From the NCBI GenBank assembly GCA_035290965.1, contig DATDTD010000061.1, positions 1 through 15,692 on the forward strand: a stretch of DNA of 15,692 nucleotides, given 5' to 3'. Both the position numbers and the translations under genes were made by a program. Shown here in pieces: positions 7,501 to 13,603 of the stretch. Source of the DNA: JAGVNX01 sp035290965 (GTDB lineage Archaea > Iainarchaeota > Iainarchaeia > Iainarchaeales > GCA-2688035). The notes beneath the pieces were generated by a model. It saw only the letters and a program-made list of their open reading frames with translations. It ran no database searches and had not been told where the DNA came from. Numbering within the stretch: the first letter of the stretch is position 1; every line of letters begins with the position of its first letter.

Positions 7501-8711
7501 CTGACATGCGTTCCAAGCAGATAATTGCCCTGATACATAAAGAGCTCTTCCAGGTTTGCACCTTCCCCAGTTGCAAGAGTCTGTATCAAAGTGCCATTTT
7601 GATCATATAATTCGAATCCCGCGGAATAATTGCCGCTACTTGCTATTGAAAGAACAGTTATTTTCATGCTCTGCCCGGCATACGCCCCTCTTCCTCCAAG
7701 CCCAGTGATTTCGTTTCCTTCATAGTAAATTTTTCTTGCAGATTCTTTTACCAGGCGCACCATTGCCGGCGAGGATTTCCTGTTGATTCCGTCCACTAAA
7801 AAAGTTTTTCCAAAAAGGGGGATAGTAATATTGTCATTGTCATTGTCAACAAACTGAGAATTGTTTGTTAAGGATTCAACCGCGGGAATTCCATTCTTGT
7901 TGCCGTCGCCGAATTCAAAGACATGCTTGTATCCGCCTGTTCCGATATAAGCGCCCAAATCTTTTATAGGAAATGTTTTGTCGAATTTTGCGTCAACGTC
8001 AATGACAATTTTTTCTTTCATTAAAATAGAAGGCTGGGTAATTCCATTGTAGACATAGCTTCTTGGGATGTTCATCAGGAATGGAATCTCGCTGCTTGAC
8101 AGTGTCCTGACAAATTCGTGCGGAGTTCCCGAAGCGGAATTGAGATTGGCTGTCGTTGTCCAGGAACTTTCCAAAAACTGCTGGCTTGTACAGGCGCCGT
8201 TGACGCAGCTTGTTCCTGTCGGACAGGGAATTCCGTTGCCTTTTACGCAGGCATATCCGCCGCAGACATATTCCGCAACCCTTGTCGAGTCAATGCAGTA
8301 ATCTGCATGGGCTCCGTTGTAATCAGAGCATGTTCCTGCAACGCTTGTATTGCTGCCGTTGTCGGAATCCGCGCAGGCGCTTATCGGGACGCATGCGCCG
8401 CCGCCGTCAATGCCTGTGCATACTCCTCCGAGGGGGCATGAAACCTGCGTGCTTGCGCACCTGTTATTTACGCAGTAATTTTCAACAAGCTGCGAACCAG
8501 CGCAGGTTTCTGAACGTGTGCCGTTTGCATCAGTGCATGAGCCTGCTTTGGAAAGATTGTAGCCGCTGTCAGTAGTTGTACAGCTTGCGAACTGCAGTGT
8601 GAATACGCCCGGATTCTGGCTTGTGAGATTGAAAACAGTTATGAATCCTGCTGCAACAATGACAAGCCCGAGAACAATAAGAAGAGAATTCTTGGCAAAT
8701 TCAGCTGGCAT
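4569..8711 (-). CDS. Large modular surface protein (S-layer/adhesin-like) with BACON-like and Cys-rich domains
   Basis: A 1380-residue extracytoplasmic protein. A single N-terminal hydrophobic segment (8-30) acts as signal or membrane anchor; no C-terminal anchor is seen. Domains in order: two Cys-rich repeats (44-107 and 113-174); a beta-rich region resembling archaeal S-layer proteins (about 176-325); two roughly 100-residue S-layer-like repeats (325-424 and 427-526); a long unassigned beta-rich region (550-1020); a Cys-rich motif starting Cys-Gly-Asn-Asn at 1024-1054, as in DUF4215-type repeats; two BACON-like domains (1061-1165 and 1169-1275); and a Cys-rich end (1280-1376). About two dozen Asn-x-Ser/Thr sites suggest N-glycosylation. 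Many Cys imply disulfides outside the membrane. It may be a cell-wall component or a host- or partner-binding adhesin; the sequence cannot decide. It is monocistronic, with its own TATA box and downstream T-runs. Confidence 0.8.
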   Translation of the reverse strand: MPAEFAKNSLLIVLGLVIVAAGFITVFNLTSQNPGVFTLQFASCTTTDSGYNLSKAGSCTDANGTRSETCAGSQLVENYCVNNRCASTQVSCPLGGVCTGIDGGGACVPISACADSDNGSNTSVAGTCSDYNGAHADYCIDSTRVAEYVCGGYACVKGNGIPCPTGTSCVNGACTSQQFLESSWTTTANLNSASGTPHEFVRTLSSSEIPFLMNIPRSYVYNGITQPSILMKEKIVIDVDAKFDKTFPIKDLGAYIGTGGYKHVFEFGDGNKNGIPAVESLTNNSQFVDNDNDNITIPLFGKTFLVDGINRKSSPAMVRLVKESARKIYYEGNEITGLGGRGAYAGQSMKITVLSIASSGNYSAGFELYDQNGTLIQTLATGEGANLEELFMYQGNYLLGTHVRVTSIAAEISTNRGIVFFQGNGEKYYHYEGQEIQNLDGTGAYAGQKLKIKIASITASGQPDTIMAAFDLIDSQGNRVDMLTTNGNEFLNDLFMPNGQYALGSDVFIKEITSESNTGIVYAYLGQDVVRLFDNKIYSSKSYSQDANYWIAELDFNSVPSTSPAVDTLQRITIKNNVQRWDNNTGRNPLFAGTQSLVPSHQSPALQTANFLQNAHAQTIGFGFSRIKFEGFDFTPGSMANIQIGKTDNCAGNGYGTSTGCIKYKDAGNVVRGVPFYLELPLNAASWSTFSISSATFWYRCNTADAVIYLRSDQNNQYLNGARLSWSTDGNWSYIMTDLGWVVVGPFVIGTPVYIGGVEYIVQDTAGQFPAFLTLRADGNCQFSSTDPNISPTYVGMGEGLPLNNTIYYSDDYGARTGRASYPLNFTAHNLTDTYRYGLAANEEYNKMFLLLDRTTNFSSAYSNFKVSLVGTDLVESGAVAISPADNQTQVAARGKNRTHYLPHHPALGASSFSDTQYYIAQFAVDANGGNKADALVNIDTGTGKPVAFPNNNLSSWSVDVNAGNLWTLTTSTLSQVYLQHAYLDYGSRFDLDSNRVSITGPINQANVKLTVYATIPLPFAQVCGNNIVEGTEQCDGTAAPSCSSGYICQSCKCVSDQTGTVTVTPDTGLTTIGSEGGPFYPASQAYTLTNTGATSISWTAAKTQSWITLSKTSGTLAGGASDTVTVSINTTAANALEAGNYSDTLTIAAAGQSNITRAISLMISSTTPKLIVSPATGIISSGNSGGPFSPTSQAYTLINSSGSVIGWTAAKTQNWTTVSSTSGSLNAGADTTVTVSINAQANALAAGNYSDTITFTNTSTGQGNTTRAVSLAVAAAQSCSNGICSAGENCPADASSCPELAVCITATCANGCGAQFISSGQHDTSGSKLCTGTTGCYGDGWPGRNCACNGSGACVECINDSGCSIGAVCSSSGICAPID
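4887..5531 (-). repeat. Tandem BACON-like domain duplication
   Basis: Two copies of about 105 codons (5217-5531 and 4887-5207) within the surface-protein gene. Both share a Gly-Gly-Pro-Phe turn, Ser-Gln-Ala-Tyr-Thr-Leu, Trp-Thr-Ala-Ala-Lys-Thr-Gln, a Ser-Gly-(Thr/Ser)-Leu turn and Ala-Gly-Asn-Tyr-Ser-Asp-Thr. Similarity extends to DNA, with blocks such as GTGTATGCCTGGCTTG (plus-strand sense) in each, so the duplication looks fairly recent. Confidence 0.8.
7134..7739 (-). repeat. Tandem S-layer-like beta domain repeat
   Basis: Two adjacent copies of about 100 codons (7440-7739 and 7134-7433). Matching landmarks are Tyr-Glu-Gly-(Asn/Gln)-Glu-Ile, Gly-Ala-Tyr-Ala-Gly-Gln, a Phe-(Glu/Asp)-Leu strand, an Asn-(Leu/Phe)-x-x-(Glu/Asp)-Leu-Phe-Met turn and a closing Gly-Ile-Val-(Phe/Tyr). 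The repeat is clear at protein level but has diverged at DNA level. It resembles beta-sandwich units of archaeal S-layer proteins. Confidence 0.75.
8190..8582 (-). repeat. Tandem N-terminal Cys-rich repeat
   Basis: Two copies (8391-8582 and 8190-8375) encode similar Cys patterns. Each has an Ala-Gly-(Ser/Thr)-Cys-(Thr/Ser)-Asp turn, a Tyr-Cys or Tyr-Val-Cys position, a Cys-Pro-x-Gly turn and a closing Gly-(Gly/Ala)-Ala-Cys or similar. They follow the membrane anchor directly and probably form a disulfide-stabilised stalk. Confidence 0.7.
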
Positions 8712-8731
8712 TTATACTAGTGATTTCTTTC

Positions 8732-8743
8732 TTATATTTATAA
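8732..8743 (-). promoter_or_regulatory. TATA box of the surface-protein gene
   Basis: On the minus strand TTATAAATATAA is centred about 26 bases before the ATG at 8711. This is the spacing expected for a leaderless archaeal transcript starting at the ATG itself, and no ribosome site precedes the start. The box abuts the stop codon of the upstream PAC2 gene (8744). Confidence 0.6.
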
Positions 8744-9520
8744 TTATCTAATATAACTCGGGCTTTCTTCTGAAGGCTTTTCATCCACTTCCTCAAACTG
8801 CTTTGCCAGCTGCTTGAATGCCTGCTCAATGCTTTTCGCTTCCTTTTCAATGCTTCCCATTTCAATCTTGAATCCGAATTTTTTTACAAGAATTTCCAGA
8901 AGCTTTTTTGCCGCCCCGTGGTCTCCGTAGACAAGGCGCACGTTTGTCTCTCCCATTAAGCACGCGCCCTCAAGGCCGTTTTCCTTTGCAATGCCAAGAA
9001 TCAATCCCGCAGCGCCTGAAACAAGCCCCTCTGCCTTTCCGGGAACTGCGCCCGCTGCTGAAAACTCGTCGAGGATTTTCTGCGAGGTTCCCGCGCTTAT
9101 TACCCTTGGTTCTGTTTCCATTCTTTTGTCTCCTACGTTTATTCCCGCGAGAGTGACTATTCTCTTGACTCCGAGAGCCTTTGCCGCCTCGACTATTTTT
9201 TCCGCAAACTCGTAATGCTCCTGCCCTGTGCTCATTCGCGCGTCAAGATTCGGCTGTACAGGCCCTGCCAAAAAAACAAAATCGTTTCCCTTTGAACTGT
9301 AGGAAAAAAACTCGTCTTTTATAAGCTCGATTATTGCGTCCTTTGTGTGGACAGCGGGGGGAAAGCTGTCGGAAATAATTTCACCGATTTTTTCATTCTT
9401 CAGCTGCTTCAATAAGTAGTCAACGCAGATTTTTCCCACAAGCCCTATTCCGGGAAGGCCTGTGAAAAGAGTCGCGTTTGAAAATTTTTTGTTTTTCAAA
9501 AGAACAATTTTTGTCGCCAT
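8744..9520 (-). CDS. PAC2-family proteasome assembly chaperone homologue
   Basis: A 258-residue protein of the archaeal PAC2 superfamily (COG2047 type, PbaB-like). Family marks include Gly-Leu-Pro-Gly-Ile-Gly-Leu-Val-Gly-Lys (21-30), Ser-Phe-Pro-Pro-Ala-Val (52-57), Gly-Pro-Val-Gln-Pro (86-90), Ala-Gly-Ile-Asn-Val-Gly (125-130) and the Gly-Glu-Thr strand near 190-192. The last 40 residues form a charged helix and end in Pro-Ser-Tyr-Ile-Arg. Archaeal members help assemble or bind the 20S proteasome. The tail resembles, but does not exactly match, the hydrophobic-Tyr-x motif used to dock proteasome rings. A GAGG site (9528-9531) sits 7 bases before the ATG. It follows aIF2-alpha by 27 bases in the same direction, a linkage common in archaea, and is likely the last gene of that operon. 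Confidence 0.9.
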   Translation of the reverse strand: MATKIVLLKNKKFSNATLFTGLPGIGLVGKICVDYLLKQLKNEKIGEIISDSFPPAVHTKDAIIELIKDEFFSYSSKGNDFVFLAGPVQPNLDARMSTGQEHYEFAEKIVEAAKALGVKRIVTLAGINVGDKRMETEPRVISAGTSQKILDEFSAAGAVPGKAEGLVSGAAGLILGIAKENGLEGACLMGETNVRLVYGDHGAAKKLLEILVKKFGFKIEMGSIEKEAKSIEQAFKQLAKQFEEVDEKPSEESPSYIR

Positions 9521-9547
9521 AAAAAAACCTCTTCAAAAAAATAAAAT

Positions 9548-10336
9548 TCATTCTGCTTTTTCAAAGCTTACTATACCTTGAGATGTTTTCATCTGCTTTG
9601 AGATTGCCTCTACGACATTGTTCAATGCCTTTTCCGCTTTTTTGAAGTCAGTGGATGTCGCCTTTACGAGGTATTTTCCCGCGCCGAGATACGCTATTTC
9701 GACTCTTTTTTCCTTTGCGGAATCCATTCCCTTTGCGATTGCGCTCTTGATTAATTCAACTCCGTCAGGCTTAAAAGACTTTAAATCGAGAGTTCCCTTG
9801 ACTGTCTTTTCAGGAATTTCAATGCTCTTCTGGACAAGCTCCACAAAGGGCTTTAGCAAAGGCCCCTTAATCGACTGGGCAGCTGATTCTCCTTCAAGAA
9901 CTATCTGCTGGAAGGCATTCTGCAGGCTGCCGTATTCATTGATTAAGGGTTCGGCGACAGAATCCCAGATTTGTTCAAAGGGCTTTTTTGTCTGCTCTGC
10001 CAAAACTTCAAGAATTTTTTTTGCGCGCTGGAACTGCTTCCATTCCTCCAAGCGCGCCTTCTGCGCCTGGTCGGAAATTTTTGTAAAGCTCAAATCAATC
10101 TGGTTTTTCTGCTCGTTTATTGCAACTACCTGCGCTGCGCGCACCTGCCCTTCCTTTACAAAATTCCTTATGTTTTTTATCCAGCCGCTTGCAACCTGGG
10201 AAATGTGCACAAACCCCTTTGTGTTGTCGAAATCAAGCAGCTCTACAAAAACACCGTAATCAAGCACCTTGATTATTTTGCAGACTACTATTTCGCCGGG
10301 ATTCGGCAGTTCTGACTGCTGGGTTGTGTCCTGCAT
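9548..10336 (-). CDS. eif2a: Translation initiation factor aIF2 subunit alpha
   Basis: A 262-residue protein matching archaeal aIF2-alpha, which helps the aIF2 trimer bring initiator tRNA to the ribosome. An N-terminal S1 RNA-binding domain spans residues 11-85, with Gly-Glu-Ile-Val, Tyr-Gly-Val-Phe-Val, Gly-Phe-Val-His-Ile-Ser and Ile-Asp-Leu-Ser strands. A helical middle domain covers 88-165 and an alpha-beta C-terminal domain 172-262, which contacts the gamma subunit. Length is normal. The ATG at 10336 begins 2 bases after the S27e stop. An in-frame upstream extension to 10600 overlaps S27e and has no family similarity, so it was rejected. The serine regulated in eukaryotic eIF2-alpha is not evident in the corresponding loop (48-56), as usual in archaea. 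Confidence 0.95.
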   Translation of the reverse strand: MQDTTQQSELPNPGEIVVCKIIKVLDYGVFVELLDFDNTKGFVHISQVASGWIKNIRNFVKEGQVRAAQVVAINEQKNQIDLSFTKISDQAQKARLEEWKQFQRAKKILEVLAEQTKKPFEQIWDSVAEPLINEYGSLQNAFQQIVLEGESAAQSIKGPLLKPFVELVQKSIEIPEKTVKGTLDLKSFKPDGVELIKSAIAKGMDSAKEKRVEIAYLGAGKYLVKATSTDFKKAEKALNNVVEAISKQMKTSQGIVSFEKAE

Positions 10337-10338
10337 TT

Positions 10339-10530
10339 TTACTCTAGCTCTTTCAAAATTTTTGATTTCAGAAGAATTTTGCCGCCCGTGCTTTCGGCAA
10401 GCACTGCGTTGCATGCAAGGCATTTGACAGTTGATGCGGGAGCGCTGAAGACTATCTGCTCGTTGCCGCAGCCGTTGCATTTCAGCTTCAAAAACTTTGT
10501 TTTCGGCATTGGAATCAGTGATTCTTTCAA
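10339..10530 (-). CDS. rps27e: 30S ribosomal protein S27e (eS27)
   Basis: A 63-residue zinc-ribbon ribosomal protein. The zinc ligands are C18-x2-C21 and C37-x2-C40, flanked by the family strings Gly-Asn-Glu-Gln-Ile-Val-Phe and Leu-Ala-Glu-Ser-Thr-Gly-Gly-Lys. Start choice: the ATG at 10509 would remove the Leu-Ile-Pro-Met-Pro segment that archaeal S27e proteins usually carry. The TTG at 10530 keeps it and has GGTGA five bases upstream. A GTG at 10539 is inside that ribosome site and is less likely. It opens an operon with aIF2-alpha and PAC2. L44e, its usual upstream neighbour in archaea, is not here. Confidence 0.93.
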   Translation of the reverse strand: MKESLIPMPKTKFLKLKCNGCGNEQIVFSAPASTVKCLACNAVLAESTGGKILLKSKILKELE

Positions 10531-10560
10531 GTTTTTCACCCTTTTGTTTTTTTATTAATG

Positions 10561-10572
10561 ATAAATATTTGT
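10561..10572 (-). promoter_or_regulatory. Putative TATA box of the S27e-aIF2alpha-PAC2 operon
   Basis: In the AT-rich gap before S27e the minus strand reads CAAATATTTATC, about 35 bases before the TTG start. A second AT-rich stretch, ATTAATAAA, follows. This would give a short leader holding the GGTGA ribosome site. The box was judged by eye. Confidence 0.4.
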
Positions 10573-10604
10573 CAAATCGAAAGGATTTAATAGGCAACAC
10601 AAAT

Positions 10605-10617
10605 TCGGAAAATCCGA
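10605..10617 (-). terminator. Small hairpin after the GINS gene
   Basis: A perfect 5-bp inverted repeat, TCGGA-TTT-TCCGA on the minus strand, lies about 18 bases after the GINS stop codon. It sits between the replication genes and the S27e operon. No strong T-run follows, so it may be a weak terminator, an mRNA-processing site or chance. Confidence 0.25.
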
Positions 10618-10634
10618 GAAACTTTTAACGTGCC

Positions 10635-11177
10635 TTATGCCTTCTGCGCGAGCTTCCTTGAAACAAGCAATGAGGAAACCTTCTCGGGAAGCTCCAGCAC
10701 AGAGTCTTTTTCAAAGGGGCCGTATTCGTTCATATCCGCGCCCACAAAAGAGGGAATGTTCTCAAGTATTTTTATCCTGATTTCTTCGGGATTTTTGTCT
10801 GTTTCGGATTCAACTGAAAAAATGTCCTGGAGTATTTCCTGGTGCGCATTGAGTGTTTTCAGAAGCGCCGTAAAGGTTTTTTTTTCCTGCACTGCGATTT
10901 TTTCCTCTACAATCTCCCCTGTCCTGCTTGAAACAAGAGCCTTGTTCAGGAGCTTTTTTTCGCGCATTGAAAAAATTTCTTCGACCATTTTTTTTAAGTT
11001 TACAAAATCCCGTGCCTTTGTCGCGGAAAAAGTCTTGAGGCTTTTAAGGTATGCCTCCTTCTGCTGTTTCACAAATTCCGACATTGAATCAAAAAAATCC
11101 TCTTCCACTTCCACTAGCCTTGAGGAGTTTTTTTCAAGCCTGTGAATGCGCCTTATTTCTTCATAGGAAATCTGCAT
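10635..11177 (-). CDS. gins51: Archaeal GINS subunit (Gins51/Gins15 type)
   Basis: A 180-residue GINS protein, part of the complex that joins MCM helicase and, in archaea, the RecJ-like GAN/Cdc45 factor in the replisome. The helical A domain occupies about residues 1-120. The small beta-rich B domain lies at the C-terminus (136-178), marked by Ile-Pro-Ser-Phe-Val-Gly-Ala-Asp, Tyr-Gly-Pro-Phe and Leu-Pro-Glu. The A-then-B order identifies Gins51 rather than Gins23. Length is normal. The ATG lies 4 bases after the priS stop, with GGTG inside the priS end as a possible ribosome site, so the gene is coupled to priS. Any second GINS subunit is not in this window. Confidence 0.9.
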   Translation of the reverse strand: MQISYEEIRRIHRLEKNSSRLVEVEEDFFDSMSEFVKQQKEAYLKSLKTFSATKARDFVNLKKMVEEIFSMREKKLLNKALVSSRTGEIVEEKIAVQEKKTFTALLKTLNAHQEILQDIFSVESETDKNPEEIRIKILENIPSFVGADMNEYGPFEKDSVLELPEKVSSLLVSRKLAQKA

Positions 11178-11181
11178 TTTT

Positions 11182-12402
11182 TTACACCAGCTGCGCTTTT
11201 TGCTTTGAAAGCAGGAAAACTGCCGCGTTCAACGGAAGCTCTGCTTCAGAGTTTCTGAACGGGCCGAATCCTTCCCTTCCCAAATGGAATTTTGGTGCCT
11301 TATCAATTAAAACCTTTACTGTTTCGGAACTTTCAGAGGCAAGCGCGTCGTTAAAAGCATTGAAATCCTTCAATCCTTCGAAAGAAATTTTTTTTGCAAC
11401 AAAGCCAGTCCCTCCGTGCAGTGTTTCAGGCACTCTGATTATCTTGTTCAGATCAATCGAAGTCTGCCTGTCAATGTCGAGCCTTTTCTGCTCGAAAACA
11501 AAATTAACCAAAACGCGCCAGAATTCCGAGCTTTTTTTTCCTGGAAATGGGAGAAAAACGCCTTTTTCCATGTTCTGCAGGATTGCCTGCTTTTTTTCAA
11601 AAAAGTTTTTTGCGTTGGGAGTAAGCCGCACTCCCGCAATTGCCGCGATTTTTTCTATTGGCTGTGTTTCAATCATTTCCCTCAGCCCTGAAAGAATTTT
11701 TTTGGGCCATCCGAGAGAGCCTGCTTTTGGGCAGTGCAGTGCCTTTTCCTTTTCAAAAAAACCAATGCTTTCCAAATCAAGCGAATTTCCTGTAAGGTAA
11801 TCAAGCAGCTCGATTCTTGCAGTTTGGGGAAGCTGTTTTATTGCGTTTCCGCGCAGGTGAACATGATAGCCTGCGGAACCTGAAAAATTTATTGATATTC
11901 CCTCTGAAAATGAAAAATCGTTTTCAAGAAATTCTTTGAGTTCAAAGACCTGTTTTTTTGCCTCTCCAAGGCATTCATTGCAGAACCACTGCTCCTTGCG
12001 CACTGGAGAGCCGCACTCTGTGCAGAAATCAATTGTTCCCTTTCCCTCCGCATTGCACTTGGGGCATTTCCAGGAATCATGCAATTGCTTGCAATTTGTT
12101 TTGATATCATCGGCGTCAAACTCGTAAACAATGTCCCCTGCAAGAAATTCCTTTGCCTGCATAGGCCTTGCGCCCGGCTTTGCATAAAGCGCTGTCGAGT
12201 ATGAAACAAAAAACGGCACAGAGTTCTGCAGGAAAGAATTGAATTCTCCCTGAGAGGAAAAAACCAAATGCCTCTGGGTAATTTTTTTTCCGAATTCTCC
12301 TATTCCAAACTCTCTCTGCGAAATTTCAGGAGGCTCCTGCACTGGATGCTTTTTGTAATACTCGGAAAAATGCTTTCTCAAAAAGGATTCTTCCCTTATC
12401 AT
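11182..12402 (-). CDS. priS: DNA primase small (catalytic) subunit PriS
   Basis: A 406-residue archaeo-eukaryotic primase catalytic subunit, which makes primers with PriL. The catalytic metal-binding motif is Asp96-x-Asp98. The Ser-Gly-Ser-Ala-Gly-Tyr-His motif (174-180) and the third motif with Asp311, Asp317, Arg323, Pro325, His329 and Gly330 are intact. The zinc knuckle (C104, H108, C141, C144) is split by an insertion holding a second Cys quartet (C113-x2-C116, C127-x2-C130), a nested zinc ribbon I do not recall in well-known PriS proteins. That insertion makes the protein longer than the usual 330-370 residues. Its ATG overlaps the priL stop (ATGA), so the two subunits are translationally coupled, giving equal production of the heterodimer. 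GINS follows after 4 bases. Confidence 0.95.
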   Translation of the reverse strand: MIREESFLRKHFSEYYKKHPVQEPPEISQREFGIGEFGKKITQRHLVFSSQGEFNSFLQNSVPFFVSYSTALYAKPGARPMQAKEFLAGDIVYEFDADDIKTNCKQLHDSWKCPKCNAEGKGTIDFCTECGSPVRKEQWFCNECLGEAKKQVFELKEFLENDFSFSEGISINFSGSAGYHVHLRGNAIKQLPQTARIELLDYLTGNSLDLESIGFFEKEKALHCPKAGSLGWPKKILSGLREMIETQPIEKIAAIAGVRLTPNAKNFFEKKQAILQNMEKGVFLPFPGKKSSEFWRVLVNFVFEQKRLDIDRQTSIDLNKIIRVPETLHGGTGFVAKKISFEGLKDFNAFNDALASESSETVKVLIDKAPKFHLGREGFGPFRNSEAELPLNAAVFLLSKQKAQLV

Positions 12403-13427
12403 CTTGAATGCCTCCCTGCTTTTTCCTGCAGTTCAAGCGCTTTGAGCTCGCGCCTGTAAAAGCTCATTGGATGCCTTACCTGGCAGTTTTCAGTAGGGCA
12501 TAATCCCGCCTCGCGCACCTTTGCACAGCCCGGGGGGGAAAGATTCTGCTTTACAATCCTGTCAATGTGATAGCGCGCAATTCTTTCATTGTAATTGCCC
12601 TGCTTGCTGAACAATTCAAGCAATTGCTCTTTTGTCATTCCTATTGAATTCAAAAAGGTTGCAATGTAAAATCTTGCAATGTGAGTCATGTGCTTTCCTG
12701 AAACCAAATCCGCGTACATGCTTTTCATGCAATCTGAGAAAAGATTCGGGTTTATTTTTCCCGAAATTTTTGTTTCGAATTCTTTTCTCGAAGCAAGGAG
12801 CATCTGCTGCAGCTGCCTTGCGGAATTTTTCAAAGAATTGGGAATTCCTTCAAGGGGAACGGGAAGAGAGGCGGAAATTGCGGAAAGAATTGTTTCCGCG
12901 AGAAAATCAAAAAATCTTTTTTCCTGCAGAAAAACCTTTCCAAGCGCAACATGCTGGTTGACAAGTTTCAAAGACATGCGCCGAAAATGTATTTTCAAAA
13001 AGTTTTGCAGAGGGATGGAAACAAAAAACCCTTCGCCTGAATCTGCGGCAATTTCAAATTCAATGCCGAGCTGCCTTGCAAGCTCAAGCGCAGTGTCTTT
13101 CCTGTTTTTTTCAAGGTCAAGGTATTTGAGGAAGGATTTTGAAAGCATGAATGCAAACTTGTCATTGAGCATTGAATCCTTCTGCATTGAAACAAGAATT
13201 TTTGCAATCGGAAAAGCAAGTATCTCCTGCAGTAACAGCTCGCTCGAGCGCAGTTCAATGTAATAGTCCTTTCCCTTTGCCGCATTGAGCGCCATTGCCT
13301 CTGCCCTTGCAAGCACTTCCTCAGGAAGCTCATCGAGTGAAAGATTGTTTTCGCGCAGAATGTTTTTTGCCTCTCTCGAAAAAGGAAATCTCTGGGCAAA
13401 CTGGAGTTCAGAAATAGAAGAGTGCAT
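12399..13427 (-). CDS. priL: DNA primase large subunit PriL
   Basis: A 342-residue primase regulatory subunit. The C-terminal iron-sulfur domain (about 222-335) has four conserved Cys: C233, C301, C310 and C315. The context is Leu-Phe-Ser-Asp-Cys, Pro-Pro-Gly-Cys, Gly-Leu-Cys and Asn-Cys-Gln-Val-Arg-His-Pro, as in archaeal PriL. The N-terminal part (1-215) is helical and should bind PriS. The ATG at 13427 was chosen over an in-frame start at 13481, because the extra residues are an unlikely hydrophobic stretch. CTTTTTATTC lies roughly 25-30 bases upstream on this strand as a possible TATA box. It opens a priL-priS-gins51 operon. Its natural neighbour PCNA, also on the minus strand, is now separated from it by the VapBC block. 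Confidence 0.93.
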   Translation of the reverse strand: MHSSISELQFAQRFPFSREAKNILRENNLSLDELPEEVLARAEAMALNAAKGKDYYIELRSSELLLQEILAFPIAKILVSMQKDSMLNDKFAFMLSKSFLKYLDLEKNRKDTALELARQLGIEFEIAADSGEGFFVSIPLQNFLKIHFRRMSLKLVNQHVALGKVFLQEKRFFDFLAETILSAISASLPVPLEGIPNSLKNSARQLQQMLLASRKEFETKISGKINPNLFSDCMKSMYADLVSGKHMTHIARFYIATFLNSIGMTKEQLLELFSKQGNYNERIARYHIDRIVKQNLSPPGCAKVREAGLCPTENCQVRHPMSFYRRELKALELQEKAGRHSR

Positions 13428-13469
13428 AACAAAAATGCGGGTAAAAAGAATAAAAAGCAAATGCAAGGC

Positions 13470-13483
13470 GGGTTTCCGCAAAT
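13470..13483 (+). repeat. Left copy of 14-bp direct repeat flanking the VapBC block
   Basis: GGGTTTCCGCAAAT recurs exactly, in the same orientation, at 14315-14328, 845 bases away. Both copies are intergenic: this one between priL and the orphan antitoxin tail, the other between vapC and PCNA. Here the core sits in a GCGG-GTTT-CCGC hairpin (13468-13479). On the minus strand that hairpin is followed by T-rich sequence, so it may also act as a terminator for the 33-codon ORF. Confidence 0.6.
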
Positions 13484-13499
13484 CACAACAGAGAAAGCT

Positions 13500-13601
13500 T
13501 CAGGCTTTTTCCCATGCTTCGTCTTCCTTGTTGTCCCACAATTCCTTCATTTTTTCCTGCTGGATTCTGCGCAAAAATTTATCGCGATGATGAGTTAACA
13601 T
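13500..13601 (-). pseudogene. Orphan antitoxin-like tail (33 codons), probable TA remnant
   Basis: An ATG-initiated 33-residue ORF whose second half reads Glu-Leu-Trp-Asp-Asn-Lys-Glu-Asp-Glu-Ala-Trp-Glu. Trp-Asp-Asn-x-x-Asp-Glu-x-Trp is, from memory, a common C-terminal end of archaeal antitoxins that neutralise a toxin. The N-terminal DNA-binding part such proteins normally carry is absent, and an in-frame stop lies just upstream of the ATG. No toxin gene follows; the next sequence is a hairpin, T-rich DNA and then priL. It may be the decayed remnant of a second toxin-antitoxin module or a still-expressed mini-antitoxin. The palindromic TATA element at 13621-13640 lies about 30 bases before its ATG and could drive it as a leaderless transcript. 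Confidence 0.5.
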
Positions 13602-13603
13602 AA

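Noticed and set aside
9618..10259. Long plus-strand open frame (213 codons) opposite aIF2-alpha
   Set aside because: It is the antisense of a certain gene, has Ser/Phe/Cys-rich low-quality composition, no ribosome site and no recognisable motif.
10337..10600. N-terminal extension of aIF2-alpha by 88 residues
   Set aside because: It overlaps the whole S27e gene in another frame, resembles no aIF2-alpha, and the internal ATG at 10336 gives the normal length.
10510..10634. Possible missing L44e gene between GINS and S27e
   Set aside because: The gap is too short for L44e, and no Cys-rich ORF is present on either strand.
11051..11800. Long plus-strand open frame (249 codons) opposite priS and gins51
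   Set aside because: Antisense shadow of two well-supported genes; its product is Phe/Ser-rich without any domain.
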